64,000 nt of DNA from Miscanthus floridulus (Eukaryota > Streptophyta > Magnoliopsida > Poales > Poaceae). How positions within the stretch are numbered: position 1 is the first letter of the stretch; every line of letters begins with the position of its first letter. Shown here piece by piece: positions 1 through 11,214 of this stretch. The notes beneath the pieces were generated by a model that did no database searches, was not told the origin of the DNA, and saw only the letters and a program-made list of their open reading frames with translations. A program made the position numbers and the translations under genes. The stretch covers positions 73,191,533 to 73,255,532 of the forward strand of contig NC_089584.1 of the NCBI RefSeq assembly GCF_019320115.1. The letters run 5' to 3'.

Positions 1-1080
1 TATCTTTTGGTCTCACCAATGCTCCTGCATTCTTCATGTATCTGATGAATTATGTCTTTATATCAGAGCTGGACAAGTTTGTTGTGGTATTGATTGATGA
101 TATCCTGATATATTCCAAGAATGATGAAGAGCATGCCCAACACCTTTGGATAGTGTTGGCTCGATTGAGGGAACACAAGTTGTATGCTAAATTCAGCAAT
201 TGTGAATTCTGGTTAAATCGAGTGTAGTTTTTGGGGCATGTTTTAACACCTGATGGTATCTCTGTTGATCTCAGCAAGGTGCAAGATGTGCTGAATTGGA
301 AGTCTCCCAAGTCTATGCACCAGATTCGTCAGTTCCTTGGTCTAGCTGGGTACTATCGGTGTTTCATCCCAGATTTCTCCAAGATAGCTCAGCCAATGAC
401 CAAGCTGCTCCAAAAAGAAGCCAAGTTTGACTGGAGCCTAGCCTGTGAAGAAGCCTTCCAAGCTTTGAAGACATTTCTGACCACTACTCCTGTGTTGGCC
501 CTACCAGATATTGACAGACCCTTTGATGTATATTGTGATACCTTGAAGACGGGGTTGGGATGTGTGCTTATGCAAGATGGGCATGTGATAGATTATGCTT
601 CGCGCCAACTAAAAAGCACAAAGTAAATTACCCCACCCATGATTTAGAGCTGGCTGCTGTGGTCCATGCTCTAAAGATTTGGATGCACTATCTATTGGGC
701 AACAAAGTGCATATTTTTACAGATCATAAGAGCCTCAAATATATCTTCACTCAGTCTGAGTTGAATATGAGGCGAAGGAGATGGTTGAAATTGATTAAGG
801 ATTATAACTTGGAGTTACATTACCACCCAGGAAAGGCCAATGTAGTGGCTGATGCTTTGAGCCGAAAGTCACATCAGGTTGAAGAAGCACCTTTGTCTCT
901 CAACTATGTAGAGGTGTTGGCTCACATTGCCTTGGCCTTAGAATTGCTAGAGCAGATTATTCTAGAGCAAAGGCAAGACCCTAAAGAAATTCCTCACATC
1001 AGGAAATTGATTACCGAAGGGTGTCGCCCTCACTTTAGTATTGATGACCAAGATGTAGTGAGGTACAAGGATAGTTGGTG
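1..1080 (+). pseudogene. Gy1 pol fragment: reverse transcriptase and RNase H (Ty3/gypsy, broken)
   Basis: C-terminal half of a Ty3/gypsy reverse transcriptase followed by RNase H; the N-terminal part lies left of the window. The RT active-site region reads [12 protein letters not shown] near 85-125, the gypsy form of YxDD. The connection domain ([15 protein letters not shown], about 330-380) and RNase H (start [15 protein letters not shown], about 525-570; [16 protein letters not shown], about 640-690) follow. The frame is broken by TAG at 225-227, where element A has Gln, by a frameshift between about 605 and 625, and by another near 1070-1080 just before the integrase part. In the RNase H start the residues after Asp are Thr-Leu where A has Ala-Ser. 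Family assignment is firm; the copy cannot be functional. Confidence 0.9.
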
Positions 1081-2370
1081 GTTCCATCAAATGTTGAGCT
1101 AAAAAGGAAGATTTTGAATGAAGCTCACCATTCAAAGCCGTCTATCCATTCTGGCAGCAACAAGATGTATCATGATTTGCTCCACTTTTACTGGTGGTCC
1201 AACATGAAGCAGGATATCACCTAGTATGTCATAGAGTGTGACACTTGTGGGAGAGCTAAAGTAGATCATATGCATACTCCAGGATATTTGCAGCCCTTGC
1301 CCATTCCTGTTTGGAAGTGGGAAGATATCTCCATGGACTTTGTGGTGGGTTTGCCCCGCACATCCAAGGGTTATGATTCTATTTGGGTCATTATGGACTG
1401 TCTAACTAAGTCTGCTCATTTTATCCTGGTGGACACCAGATATGCAGCCAAGAAGTATGCTCAGATATATTTTGACCGGATTGTTACCCTGCATGGCGTT
1501 CCCCTTACTATCATCTCTGTTAGAGGGTCAGTTTTTGTCTCCTATTTCTAGGACCAGCTGCATCAATGTCTTGGTACTCATCTCCTTAGAAGCTCAGCAT
1601 ATCAACCACAAACTGATGGCCAAACAAAAAGGGTGAACCAGGTGCTCGAGGACATGTTGAGAGCTTATGCCATTTCTTTCCCTAAAAAGTGGGATGAATG
1701 CCTAAAGTTCATTGAGTTTTCTTACAACAACAGCTATTAGGAGAGCATTCATATGGCACCATTTGAAGCTCTATATGGAAAGAAATGTAGGACACCACAT
1801 AACTAGGTTGAAGTGGGAGACCGTGGGCACTTTGGGCTTGATTTTATCAAAGAGGCTCGAGAGCAAGTAAGCATTATTCAGAGTCACTTGAAGGCAGCTC
1901 AGAGCCAGTAGAAAGCTTATACAGATAAGCGAAGAAGGCCCTTGCAATTTGCACATGGGGATTATGTGTATTTCAAGGTGTCTCCTATGAGAGGGGTGCA
2001 CCGATTTGGTGTCCATGGCAAGCTAGCCCCTCGATATGTGGGTTCTTATAAGGTGTTAGAGCAGTGTGGCCCAGATGCTTATCGTCTCTAGCTCCCTGAT
2101 TTTTTATCTATGGTACACAATGTGTTTCATGTATCACAATTGAAGAAATGTTTGCGGGTTCCTGATGAAGCTGTGGAAATTGAAGGGCTTCCCCTCTAGC
2201 CTGATTTGACTTATGTTGAGCACCCGGTAAAAATCTTGGACGAAAAGAAAAGAGTGACCAGAAATAATGTGGTGAAGTTCTATAAGGTGCAGTGGCAAAA
2301 CCACTCAGAGGATGAGGCCATGTGGGAACAAGAGAGCTATATACTAAAGCATTACCCCACCTTCTCTTAG
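1081..2370 (+). pseudogene. Gy1 pol fragment: integrase and chromodomain (broken by TAG codons)
   Basis: One frame continues from 1081 to a terminal TAG at 2368-2370. It carries the HHCC zinc-binding region ([21 protein letters not shown], about 1140-1260), the integrase core ([20 protein letters not shown], about 1315-1375), the region following the catalytic core (about 1640-1800) and a chromodomain-like C-terminus (about 2220-2345) with YKVQW and a Trp-Glu pair. Seven internal stops are all TAG, at 1222, 1549, 1738, 1804, 1909, 2089 and 2197. Five of them face Gln or Trp codons in elements A or C. The C-terminal chromodomain places Gy1 among chromoviruses; the long LTR suggests the Del/Tekay branch (inference). 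It is non-functional. Confidence 0.88.
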
Positions 2371-2459
2371 GTTCTAATGAGTAGTTGTTACGTTGAAATG
2401 TATTTCCTATCTGCTTTTCCACACTAGGCACATGAAATCTCGGGTCGGCATTTTGTTTT

Positions 2460-2471
2460 AGGGGGGTAGAT
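2460..2471 (+). promoter_or_regulatory. Gy1 polypurine tract
   Basis: A G-rich purine run (AGGGGGGTAGA) lies directly before the LTR start and 90 bp after the pol stop, the position of the plus-strand primer in LTR retrotransposons. A and C have matching tracts. Confidence 0.75.
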
Positions 2472-4643
2472 TGGTAACACCCTTGGTGTTACACTGTATA
2501 ATCTTTTGCTAAAACACTACATGTGCATCATGTTTATGTGATAATGTATGAATTATAGAGTGTAAATAAATTCATGTCACTCGAAACGTTCATCGAAAAC
2601 GCGAAACGAATGTTATATTTCATGTTGCGTTGTGTCACTTAGGGTTCTAGACAATTTTTTATTGAACGAAAATGCTATAGAACGCATACCTGACACTTTA
2701 ATAAAGTTTGTAGTACAAACTTCATAGGTGGTGATGAAATACTTGTGGTCGAGAACAGGAGTCACTAGCTAGCATAGTTGGTAGCTTGGAAATCGAAGTT
2801 GACGCGAATCCGAACAAAAACTTAGTCAATTTTCGTCTGTCGGAAAATTGTTCGACGAAGCTAAGTTTGGGAATTTTTATAGGAGAATCGGTTTAAGTAG
2901 TAGCATGGTTTTAGGGTTCATCTTAGTAGCTTCACATCCCATCTTGAGCATTAAATAGTTGGTTTAGCAATTGGATCATCGTGTTGGATTTTCAAGCAAC
3001 TTTAAAAAGCGTGCAAGTCATGTTTTTGAATGGTGCCAGCGCCTGGGCGTGGTCACCCTGCCTGGCTGTCGACATTGCTGTGTTGACTGCTGACGCACAT
3101 GCGCCCACCCACCCACGCGCGTGGCTCCACGCTGCTGGCCATGACTTCCTACTGCCATGCTCTGGCACACGACGCGCGCGCTAGGTTCTAATGAGCCAGG
3201 CTGCTTTACCACCGTCGTGTTCACCTGAGCTCTCTGTTCACCATTGTTGTCGCATCGATCTGCGTCCACAGCCATGTTGTGCTCTAACCATCGCTGTCGT
3301 GCGGTCACTGCTATCATTGACCCTTTGCGACTGCACACGCGTGGGCCTGCCCGCCTGTCCTCGCCATCATGTCGGCGCACGCTGCATTGCCATGCTACGG
3401 CCTCACCGAACCGACATCAGCCTCTATGGCGCGTTGTGCCATGCTGCCGTCGTCTTGTAGGTCATGGCGCTGCGGTCACATGTTGCCGTGCCGGACCCAT
3501 ACGCGCACGTGGAGCCTTCACCGTCGCGCTGCCATCCTTCTCCAATTAGAAATTGCGCCACACCAAGCCCTCCATCACATCACCTTCAATGTCACCACAT
3601 TAGCCAACCGAGCCACGCCAAGACAACCCATAGCTCTGGCCCCATCTTCGTAATTGCGCATGTCTGGAGGTCACATTGGAGTCCAGCTTCGTGCCAAGCT
3701 TGCCACTGTGGTGATCGTATGCTGTCGGGGCTTCAATTGGAGTTTTCCCCCACCATCGACGCCCTTAGGTCTGAACGCCATTGTCCATCAAATTAGCCTT
3801 GTGTAGTCCACGTCCTTCCAATTCACCATGCACCCAACTAGACGTGTTAGTTAGCCAGCGATTAGAGTCATTCTGGTGAGCTTCCATCCTATAGAGAGGT
3901 AATGCGGCGCATTCTCCTCACGGCGGTCTGCCTTGGCCGTCGAGGTGGGCGCTCGGCCAGGGTGTTGCTCATTGCTCTGTTGTCTCAATTGAGCAGTGCT
4001 TTTGCGTCTCCTTGACTTGGTTACTTCACCCGTGTAGCAATTTCACCGGTGGAGCAGCAAGTCACCGGGGACATCATCGTCGTGCTTGTCGTGAAATAGA
4101 GTCACCCTACGCTCGTGGTCAACCACCTTGTCGAGCCCCATGACTTTGTCCCATCTGCCCTACGTGTCTCTAGTGAGGCCCTCTTGCTCCTAGGGTAGGT
4201 GGCTGAACCGTTTGGGGGCTAGGTCGCTTGGGACATGTTCGCTACCACCGGTGAACTGTGTTGGAGGCTGTTCCCGTGGCCGACGCACTAGAGTGTAGTA
4301 GTGATTCAAATAGGACTTCTACATTGTTGCCCGTAGTCTATAGATGGTTAAAGAGTAGCGGTACAGGCATTGGGCTAGGTAAACTCATCGGTGCCAGTGT
4401 TACCGTGGCCAGACCCCGGCACGATGTATGGCCACGCCTTTATGCTGCATCATTTATGGCGTGTGATACCTCAATTGGTTGCGCTTCACTTGTAGAGTGC
4501 TAGGGAGGTGTTGGTTGAGGCCAGGGAATTCTGAGCTCTCTGATGTTTGGCCGGTGATGCCACGACCTTCTTTAGTTCCAGCCAGGGGCTTTGAAAAAAA
4601 GGAATTAGATTAAGTAAAGGGTGCTAGATGAAAAGGACGTGAC
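2472..4643 (+). repeat. Gy1 3' LTR, first piece
   Basis: The LTR begins TGGTAACACC just after the polypurine tract, like the TGTAACACC starts of A, B and C. An AT-rich leader (to about 2990) passes into a GC-rich stretch (about 3030-4560) with many short frames in several registers and no recognisable domain; I do not call genes there. The piece is cut at 4643 by element A, whose target duplication GTGAC is at 4639-4643 and 16467-16471. The LTR resumes at 16472 and again at 25217. Adding the three pieces gives about 4.4 kb, close to the 4,384 bp solo LTR B. Confidence 0.8.
4639..4643. repeat. Target-site duplication of element A, left copy (GTGAC)
   Basis: GTGAC precedes the left LTR and recurs directly after the right LTR at 16467-16471, fixing the element's ends exactly. 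Confidence 0.9.
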
Positions 4644-5007
4644 TGTGGTAGAACCTCCTAAGTTATAGGGCCCATATGCACCTATTACTATCCAACGACC
4701 ATTGACATCTATGCATATGTTTCCATGAACTTAAAAAGACTGTCGGGTGTCCTCGAGAAACCCCGAATCATCCATGAATTCCGAGCAGGATCACGTTATA
4801 GAGTCATTGCAGTATTATAACATTTATTCAAATATCAAAACCAGAGTAAAAACAGCAGAAGTCTTACAATAACATAGTTTACAAACCAGTTGATTCAAAC
4901 CTTACAAATTAAGTTCGATAATTATTACAAACCATAGTAGTAGTGGAGTGACATCATTAACATATACGTAACACACAAAATAAACATCCTGCCCAAGGAT
5001 CACACAT

Positions 5008-5079
5008 TTACTTCTCATCGTCAGAACGAATGATAGTCATGCAGCATGATCCAAAACAGATCTGTTCATGAGGCTCACC
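5008..5079 (-). other. Conserved Cys-rich coding block in element A 3' LTR
   Basis: Directly after a TTGCAG that resembles a 3' splice site, the minus strand reads a 23-residue block starting GEPHEQICFGSCCM and ending in DDEK, then TAA. The 5' LTR copy (14469-14398) keeps the frame with Cys to Tyr at the first Cys and a few other changes. C has the corresponding GESHVQACFGPCCM...DDEE block. Conservation of residues and stop position between A and C suggests past coding selection. No start codon of its own is evident, so it may be a second exon (inference). Confidence 0.5.
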
Positions 5080-5102
5080 TGCAACAAGGGTCAATGAACC
5101 CT

Positions 5103-5118
5103 GAGTACAAAAGTACTC
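5103..5118 (-). other. Inverted repeat GAGTAC-N4-GTACTC in element A 3' LTR
   Basis: A perfect 6 bp stem with a 4 nt loop, followed in element sense by CAGGGTT. The same structure is in the other A LTR (14493-14508), in both C LTRs, in B and in Gy1. Confidence 0.6.
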
Positions 5119-5991
5119 AACAAGACTTAAACGAAATATTAACTGTTAGCATAGGAATGCAGGCTCAGGGATTCAAGGTATGGTTTTAGCAATAATCAAA
5201 GTTATTTGGCGTCAAAGCTCTTTGACAAAATTCTTTATTTCAACTGTTTAAACTTCATAAAATCATATACAAAGATGACACGATCCGTAATGAGATCATG
5301 AACTTCATATCCAACAACTTCATCAACCATTCTCAAGTTCCAGTTATTAATACTACGATGATGAACAGTGAGTTGAGTCTCCATAACTGAGGAGCAACAA
5401 TGATTCGAACCGATTAAACCCAGCTGGGGATTCCAGACCACACGACATATGCAGGTCCCTGACCTACATATACCAACCTACCCTTGGATCCTCTAAAACA
5501 AGAATGGGTCCATGCCACCCGAGAATATAGTACTCCACCATTCCAGCCCATGGCCACGTGGGTACATGCTATTCCCACCATCTCTGCACTCCCAGTGCGC
5601 GAGTAGCCATTCTCGTAATAGAATTGCCAAGTTCAGGCTTACCGGAGTATGTGGTTAGTACTACAAATTCTCACCTCATGCAATTCAACAACGGACGTGC
5701 CTTAATCGACACAGGCGGAAAGAACCCGCTCATAAGGCCTCCATGTCTTGTGGCTCACACACACCGAGTCCGCCCGGTCTAGATTTATTACTCCACATTC
5801 CCATATCACATGCTATCATAATTAACCAATGTTCCATTTAAAACTTGCAGGTGGCAAGTAGTCACCCAACTTTCATCGTTCTACGCATAGCTAAGCAAAA
5901 CTAGGCATATACGAGTTTAAAACTGGTAATATGGTAAATATGGAATAACAAGGGTGGTAATGCACCAATTAGGCTTTTACTTGACTCCTAA

Positions 5992-6219
5992 TCACTTAAT
6001 GCAGTAATGGAAAGCAAAAGCGAAATTAATTTGTAAAACACAAGGTAGGGTTGTATGCATCCGGGGCTTGCCTTCGTTGACAGAAAAATCCGGTTCCTGC
6101 GATGTTTCACAAGTATTCGATCTGACCTCAACAGACGGATTAACTTCCTCAATCACTTGATTAACTACCACGTGTTCACCTTCGTTCACTACACGTAATA
6201 ACAATGCCATGTTTAACAT
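5992..6219 (-). CDS. Short acidic LTR frame ending in NEGKPR (75 aa, hypothetical)
   Basis: An ATG-started 75-codon frame in element sense inside the 3' LTR. It opens MLNMALLLRVV, runs through an acidic middle (QVIEEVNPSVEV) and contains NEGKPRMH about two-thirds along. Element C has a 53-codon counterpart opening MLKHMLLFYVE and ending NEGKPRFMH. B and Gy1 have frames at the same place with GKPQSI and GKPRCI. No known domain is recognised. The frame is absent from the 5' LTR of A because the segment is deleted there. It could be a small LTR-encoded protein, the first exon of a spliced message, or a conserved cis element read as codons; the shared acidic composition favours coding. Confidence 0.4.
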   Translation of the reverse strand: MLNMALLLRVVNEGEHVVVNQVIEEVNPSVEVRSNTCETSQEPDFSVNEGKPRMHTTLPCVLQINFAFAFHYCIK

Positions 6220-8228
6220 GATGCGAAATACGAAACATGATGCTCGATGATGGATACAAAATTAAGAATTTGAATACAACTTTCCTTCGCGGTACAGTTG
6301 CAAGTCAAGCAAACTAAATCTTTTTCGTAACACATACATTAATTGCCAAGGATCATTATCAACAAATGACCCAAGGTCATCACTCAATCCAAAATTTCAA
6401 CAAAACCTAAATCATTAAGGTTACTATTTACTTTTATGAATTAATTATTTAATTCAAAATTATGAAATAAATCAACTTATTCTAATTGAGCTCAAAATTT
6501 TTGTAAATGTTCATTACATGATAACTAAGTGGCTAAACAAATTTCATAATTTTTGGACAATTAAATAAGCCTAGAAAAATCATGGAAATCCATTTATTAA
6601 TAAATTGAGCAATTTTTATCACATTCAAAAAGTGCTGAAAAACAATATTTCATATTTTTCTTAAATAATATACATCACAGGGGAGCCACACAAAAATTTT
6701 CATAATTTTTGGAGCTCTAAATAAATCTACACAAAAATAACAAAAACTAACACTATTCATTCAAATCTGAAAATAGAAAAATCCATTTGAACGCTGAGTC
6801 ACTGACAACTGGGTCCTACTTGTCATCTTCTACCTCGCGCTTTGACCACGGCGACACGCGCGCTGACCGGGGAAAACTCACCGACGGCGAGCTCAACGGC
6901 GACGACCAAGGTACTGAAATGATCCCTACACCCCTACGCGTCGATTGGTGGCACAATCGAGCCTTGACACTAACTGGACCAAGCACCACGACGGCCATGG
7001 CGGACACGATGGCATGGCCATGCTATGCCGGCGACACTAGTGCGGTAGTGATTAAACAAAGGACACAGGAAGCATCAGGAGCTCACCCCGAACGCGTTGG
7101 AGCCAAAGACCGAGCCGGAGGAGCAACAGCAAGGGGGTTCGATGTTTAGCGCGAACACGGCGGAGCAAAACGTCGTCGGTGATGGTGTACCGGCGTCTGC
7201 AGTGGTCAAAATGAACAACCAACTATGGAGTAAGCACCATAGCATCGAGACAAAGCCATAGGTACACAGAGCAAGGACAGCAGCTCACCGAAGGGCGCTG
7301 GCCACGGAGATGCGCTTACGACGGGAAGGTCGCCGGCCGTGAAGAAGAAAGACGTGGACAGCGAGTTTCCGGTGCAGATAAACTGAATTGGTGGGTCAGT
7401 TGGACGCGTAAGGTTAAGGCGAAGCTGGGACTAGCTTATCAGCGACGGTGGAGCACGACAACGACGGCATGAGCTCGCCGGAGTGGAGCAGCGGCGACGG
7501 GAAAACAGAGCAAGGGAGAAGGGCAACGACGATGGCGGCTCAGGCTAAAAAGGATGGCTAGGAAGCTCGAGGAAGCCACGACGAAGCCTTCAGCGCGCCA
7601 ACGCGACGCCCAGACGGCCACGCGCGCGACTGGAAGCAAGCCGAAGCTCGCCGACGGTGTAGCGCAAGCGGTGAACACTGTTCATAGTAATTACAAGTTT
7701 GCCATTCGCCAAAATTCACAAATTACTCTCAAATTTTCATAACAACTCAAAAATCTCCAAAAACAAAAGTTGTTCAAAGTCAAAAGTTCTACAACTTTGC
7801 TTCTATAACCATCTCCTAATTCGGTCTAGATTTTGAAATGAACTTTTGAATTTGAATAGGGAAATTTAACGAATTACGCCTTTTTGAATTACTCAAAAAA
7901 ATTTTAAACAACTTGAAAAACTCAAAAAACAAACTTTGTATAACTTGCCAAGCTCTACACTTTTGCTTTTGGGCTCAACCCCAAAATATGCTTAGATTTT
8001 GAAATGGATTTTTTGGGGTAGGATTTAAATGTTGAAAATCAGGGTTTTCGAAATTTCAAAACAATACAAGCATTTCAAACTTGATTCAAACAACACAATT
8101 CAACACATACAACATAAAGTAAACTTGTTTTAGTAATTGCATATCCAAGTTTTCAATATGTCCAAATGCTTTGCAATGCATATGATGTCATGGCAAGTTT
8201 TAGTATTTTAAACACCCGGGGTGTTACA

Positions 8229-8243
8229 ATCCTTCCCCCTAAA
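8229..8243 (-). promoter_or_regulatory. Element A polypurine tract
   Basis: In element sense the bases before the 3' LTR read TTTTAGGGGGAAGGAT, a purine-rich plus-strand primer adjacent to TGTAACACC. Confidence 0.8.
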
Positions 8244-8394
8244 AGAAATCTCGCCCCGAGATTCAAAGCCATAGAGTAAGTAATGGAAAAGGAAATGTGT
8301 CAATCCAAAACATCCAGAACTTGGCCATAAAACAACTGAGGTTCCTTTACAAAACACAACTTGTACCACCGAAGTCAACTAACATTACTCTATT

Positions 8395-9372
8395 CTATAT
8401 TGACGCTAGAAACTCTGGAAACTTTTCTAACAAGTAATCTTTTGATTCCCAAGTAGCTTCCTCTTCTGAATGTTGATTCCATTGTACTTTATAGAACTTG
8501 ATTATACGTCTTCAAGTAACACGATCTTTCTGATCTAACACTCGGATAGGATATTCGGAATAAGTCAAATCCGGTTCTAGTTCTACTCCTTCAACTTCAA
8601 TATTCTGTTCAGGCACTCAGAGACACTTCTTCAATTGAGAAACATGGAACACATCATGCACAGCTACGAGATGTTTAGGTAACTTCAAACGATATGCCAC
8701 TTTTCCATATCTCTCCAAAATTTGATATGGTCCAATGTATCGGGGTGCCAACTTTCCTTTAACACCAAAACGGTTAACTCCCTTCATTAGTGATGCTTTT
8801 AGATATACAAAATCTCCTTTGTTAAATACCAATGGTCTCTGTCTTTTATCCGCATAACTCTTTTGGCGGGACTGAGCTATCTTTAGATTACTCTGTATTT
8901 GCCTAACCTTGTCTTTTGTTTCTTTCACAAGGTCAACTCCAAAGAATCTTCTCTCTCCTGGCTCAGACCAACTCAACGATGTTCTGCATTTACGACCATA
9001 GAGTGCTTCAAATGGAGCCATTCTAATGCTTTCCTGATAACTATTGTTGTATGAGAACTCGGCCAAAGGTAAGCATTCGTCCCACTTAGTGGAATAGTTA
9101 AGGACACAACACCTTAACATATCTTCAAGCACCTGATTGATTCTTTTAGTTTGTCCATCAGTCTACGGATGATAAGCTGTACTATACAGTAGTTTGGTAC
9201 CTAACGAAGCATGCAAGTGTTTCCAAAAGCTGGAGATAAACTATGTACCCCTATTCAACACTATAGTCTTGGGTACTCCATGCAAACTCATGATTCTTGC
9301 TAAGTACATCTTGGCATATTGCATCATGGGATATATTGTCTTGACTGGAAGAAAATGTGCTGACTTAGTGAG
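8395..9372 (-). pseudogene. Element A integrase C-terminus and chromodomain (broken)
   Basis: End of the pol polyprotein, terminating at TAG 8397-8395. It covers the integrase core end, the region SYNNSYQESI...FEALYGRKC, the GPYQILERYGKVAYRLKLP segment (about 8730-8670) and a chromodomain at about 8590-8395 with KFYKVQW and ATWES, which in chromoviruses binds modified histones and guides integration. Stops are TGA at 9375-9373 (Arg in C), TAG at 9243-9241, TAG at 9165-9163 (Gln in C), TGA at 8619-8617 and TGA at 8514-8512. The longest unbroken part is 8617-9132. The family is certain; the protein is non-functional here. Confidence 0.9.
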
Positions 9373-11115
9373 TCAATCTACAATAACCCATACTGAGTCA
9401 AATCCCTTTGATGTCTTGGGTAGACCAACAATAAAGTCCATACTTATGTCCTCCCACTTCCAAGATGGAATAGGCAATGGTTGTAATTCACCAGCAGACC
9501 TCAAATGTATAGCTTTCACCTTTTGACAAGTATCACACTTTGCTATGTATCTAGCAATCTCTATTTTCATTTTAGTCCACCAGAATCTTTGCTTCAAATC
9601 ATGGTACATCTTGTTGCTTCCCGGATGGATAGATAACCTAGTAGCATGTGCCTCATCTAGAATTAACTGCCGCAACTTAGGAACTTTTGGTACCACCAGG
9701 CGATCCTTGAACCATAACACATCTTCATCATCTATGCGGAAGCATTCTGCTTTTCCATTCTTGACTCTTTCCTTGATATGGGCTATACCCTTGTTTTCCT
9801 TCTGAGCAGCTATAACTTGATCTCGAATAGTAGCTTCAACAATTATGTTGGTCAAACTTCCTTGTTGAATTACTTCTACATTCAACTTCTCCATTTCTTG
9901 GAATAAATTCATACCCATTGTTCTCACTGTCAGACAATTGCAATAACTTTTGCGACTGAGAGCATCTGCAACTACATTTGCTTTACCCGGGTGATAATGT
10001 ACTTCCAAATCATAATCCTTAATCAGTTCTAACCATCTTCTTTGTCGCATGTTCAATTCTGACTGAGTAAAGATATACTTTAAGCTCTTGTGGTCTATAT
10101 ACATATGGCACGTATTACCAAGCAGGTAATGCCGCCAAATCTTCAGAGCATGAACCACAGCTGCTAACTCCAAGTCATGAGTCGGATAGTGTTCTTCATG
10201 CTGCTTAAGTTGCCTAGACACATAGGCAATGACTCGGCCTTTTTGCATCAACACACATCCAATACCAATACCTGAAGCATCACAATAAACATCAAACGGC
10301 TTCTCGATATTAGGTTGGGCTAACACTAGTGCAGTGGTTAACAGTCTCTTCAAAGTCTGGAAAGCCTCCTCACAATCTGATGACCAGACAAACTTAACTT
10401 GGTTCTTCAACAATTCAGTTATAGACTTTGATATTTTTGAGAAATCTGGAATAAACCGACGGTAATACCCCGCCAATCCAAGAAAACTCCGAACTTGATG
10501 AACTGTGGTTGGCGATTTCCAATCAAGCACATCCCTCACTTTGCCGGGATCAACTACAACTCCTTCAGCTGACAAGACATGTCCAAGAAATTGCACTTCC
10601 TTAAGCCAAAAATCACACTTGCTGAACTTGGCATATAGTTGATGTTCTCTCAAGCGGGTCAGAACAATTCTGAGATGTTCCGCATGTTCTTTCTTATTCT
10701 TGGAATACACTAGAATGTCATCAATAAACACCACTACAATCTTGTCTAGCTCAGGCATGAATACTGAGTTCATCAGATACATGAAATGAGCGGGAGCATT
10801 TGTCAAACCAAAAGACATCACCAAGTATTCATATAATCCATATCTTGTGGTAAATGCTGTTTTGGGAATATCTTCAGGCTTTATCTTAATTTGGTGATAC
10901 CCTGATCTCAAATCTATCTTGGAGAAAACTTTGGCTCTGGCCAATTGATCAAAAATCAAATCTATCCGAGGTAATGGATACTTATTCTTGATGGTCACTT
11001 CATTCAGCGGACGATAGTCAACACATAACCTCAGGGTCTCATCTTTTTTTTTCACAAAAATTGCTGGACATCCCCAAGGTGAGGAACTAGGTTGGATAAA
11101 CCCTTTCTCAATCAA
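9373..11115 (-). pseudogene. Element A reverse transcriptase, RNase H and integrase N-part (580 codons open)
   Basis: The longest open stretch in the window. In order: RT ([20 protein letters not shown], about 11040-10980; active site [12 protein letters not shown] near 10750-10715), connection domain ([15 protein letters not shown]), RNase H ([17 protein letters not shown], about 10300-10250; [20 protein letters not shown]), integrase zinc-binding region ([19 protein letters not shown], about 9640-9520) and the start of the core ([20 protein letters not shown]). Catalytic Asp residues of RT and RNase H are present. It is bounded upstream by a TAG at 11127-11125 (Gln in C) and downstream by TGA at 9375-9373. 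It copies the element RNA into DNA and integrates it; this copy is cut off from gag and protease by stops. Confidence 0.95.
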
Positions 11116-11214
11116 TTCTTGTAACTAAGCCTTCAACTCGGCCAATTCCTTAGGTGGCATCCTATAAGCTCTTCGAGAAATTGGAGCTGTTCCAGGTTGT
11201 AACTCTATGTTAAA

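Larger units (their letters stand above)
4644..8228 (-). repeat. Element A 3' LTR (full-length form)
   Basis: 3,585 bp. In element orientation it starts TGTAACACCC (8228) and ends CTACCACA (4644). Order in element sense: AT-rich start, GC-rich core (about 7680-6780), AT-rich stretch, short acidic frame (6219-5992), GAGTAC hairpin (5118-5103), Cys-rich block (5079-5008), LTR end. Frames seen on both strands of the GC-rich core have no recognised domain and are not called as genes. Confidence 0.92.

Noticed and set aside
3018..3796. Several overlapping 90-120 codon frames on both strands in the Gy1 LTR
   Set aside because: They overlap in several registers within a GC-rich LTR core with no recognisable domain; chance frames.
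6787..7149. 120-codon + strand frame in the GC-rich LTR core of A, possible gene
   Set aside because: It is antisense to the element, has no domain, and the other LTR and C do not keep it open; GC-rich sequence gives long chance frames.
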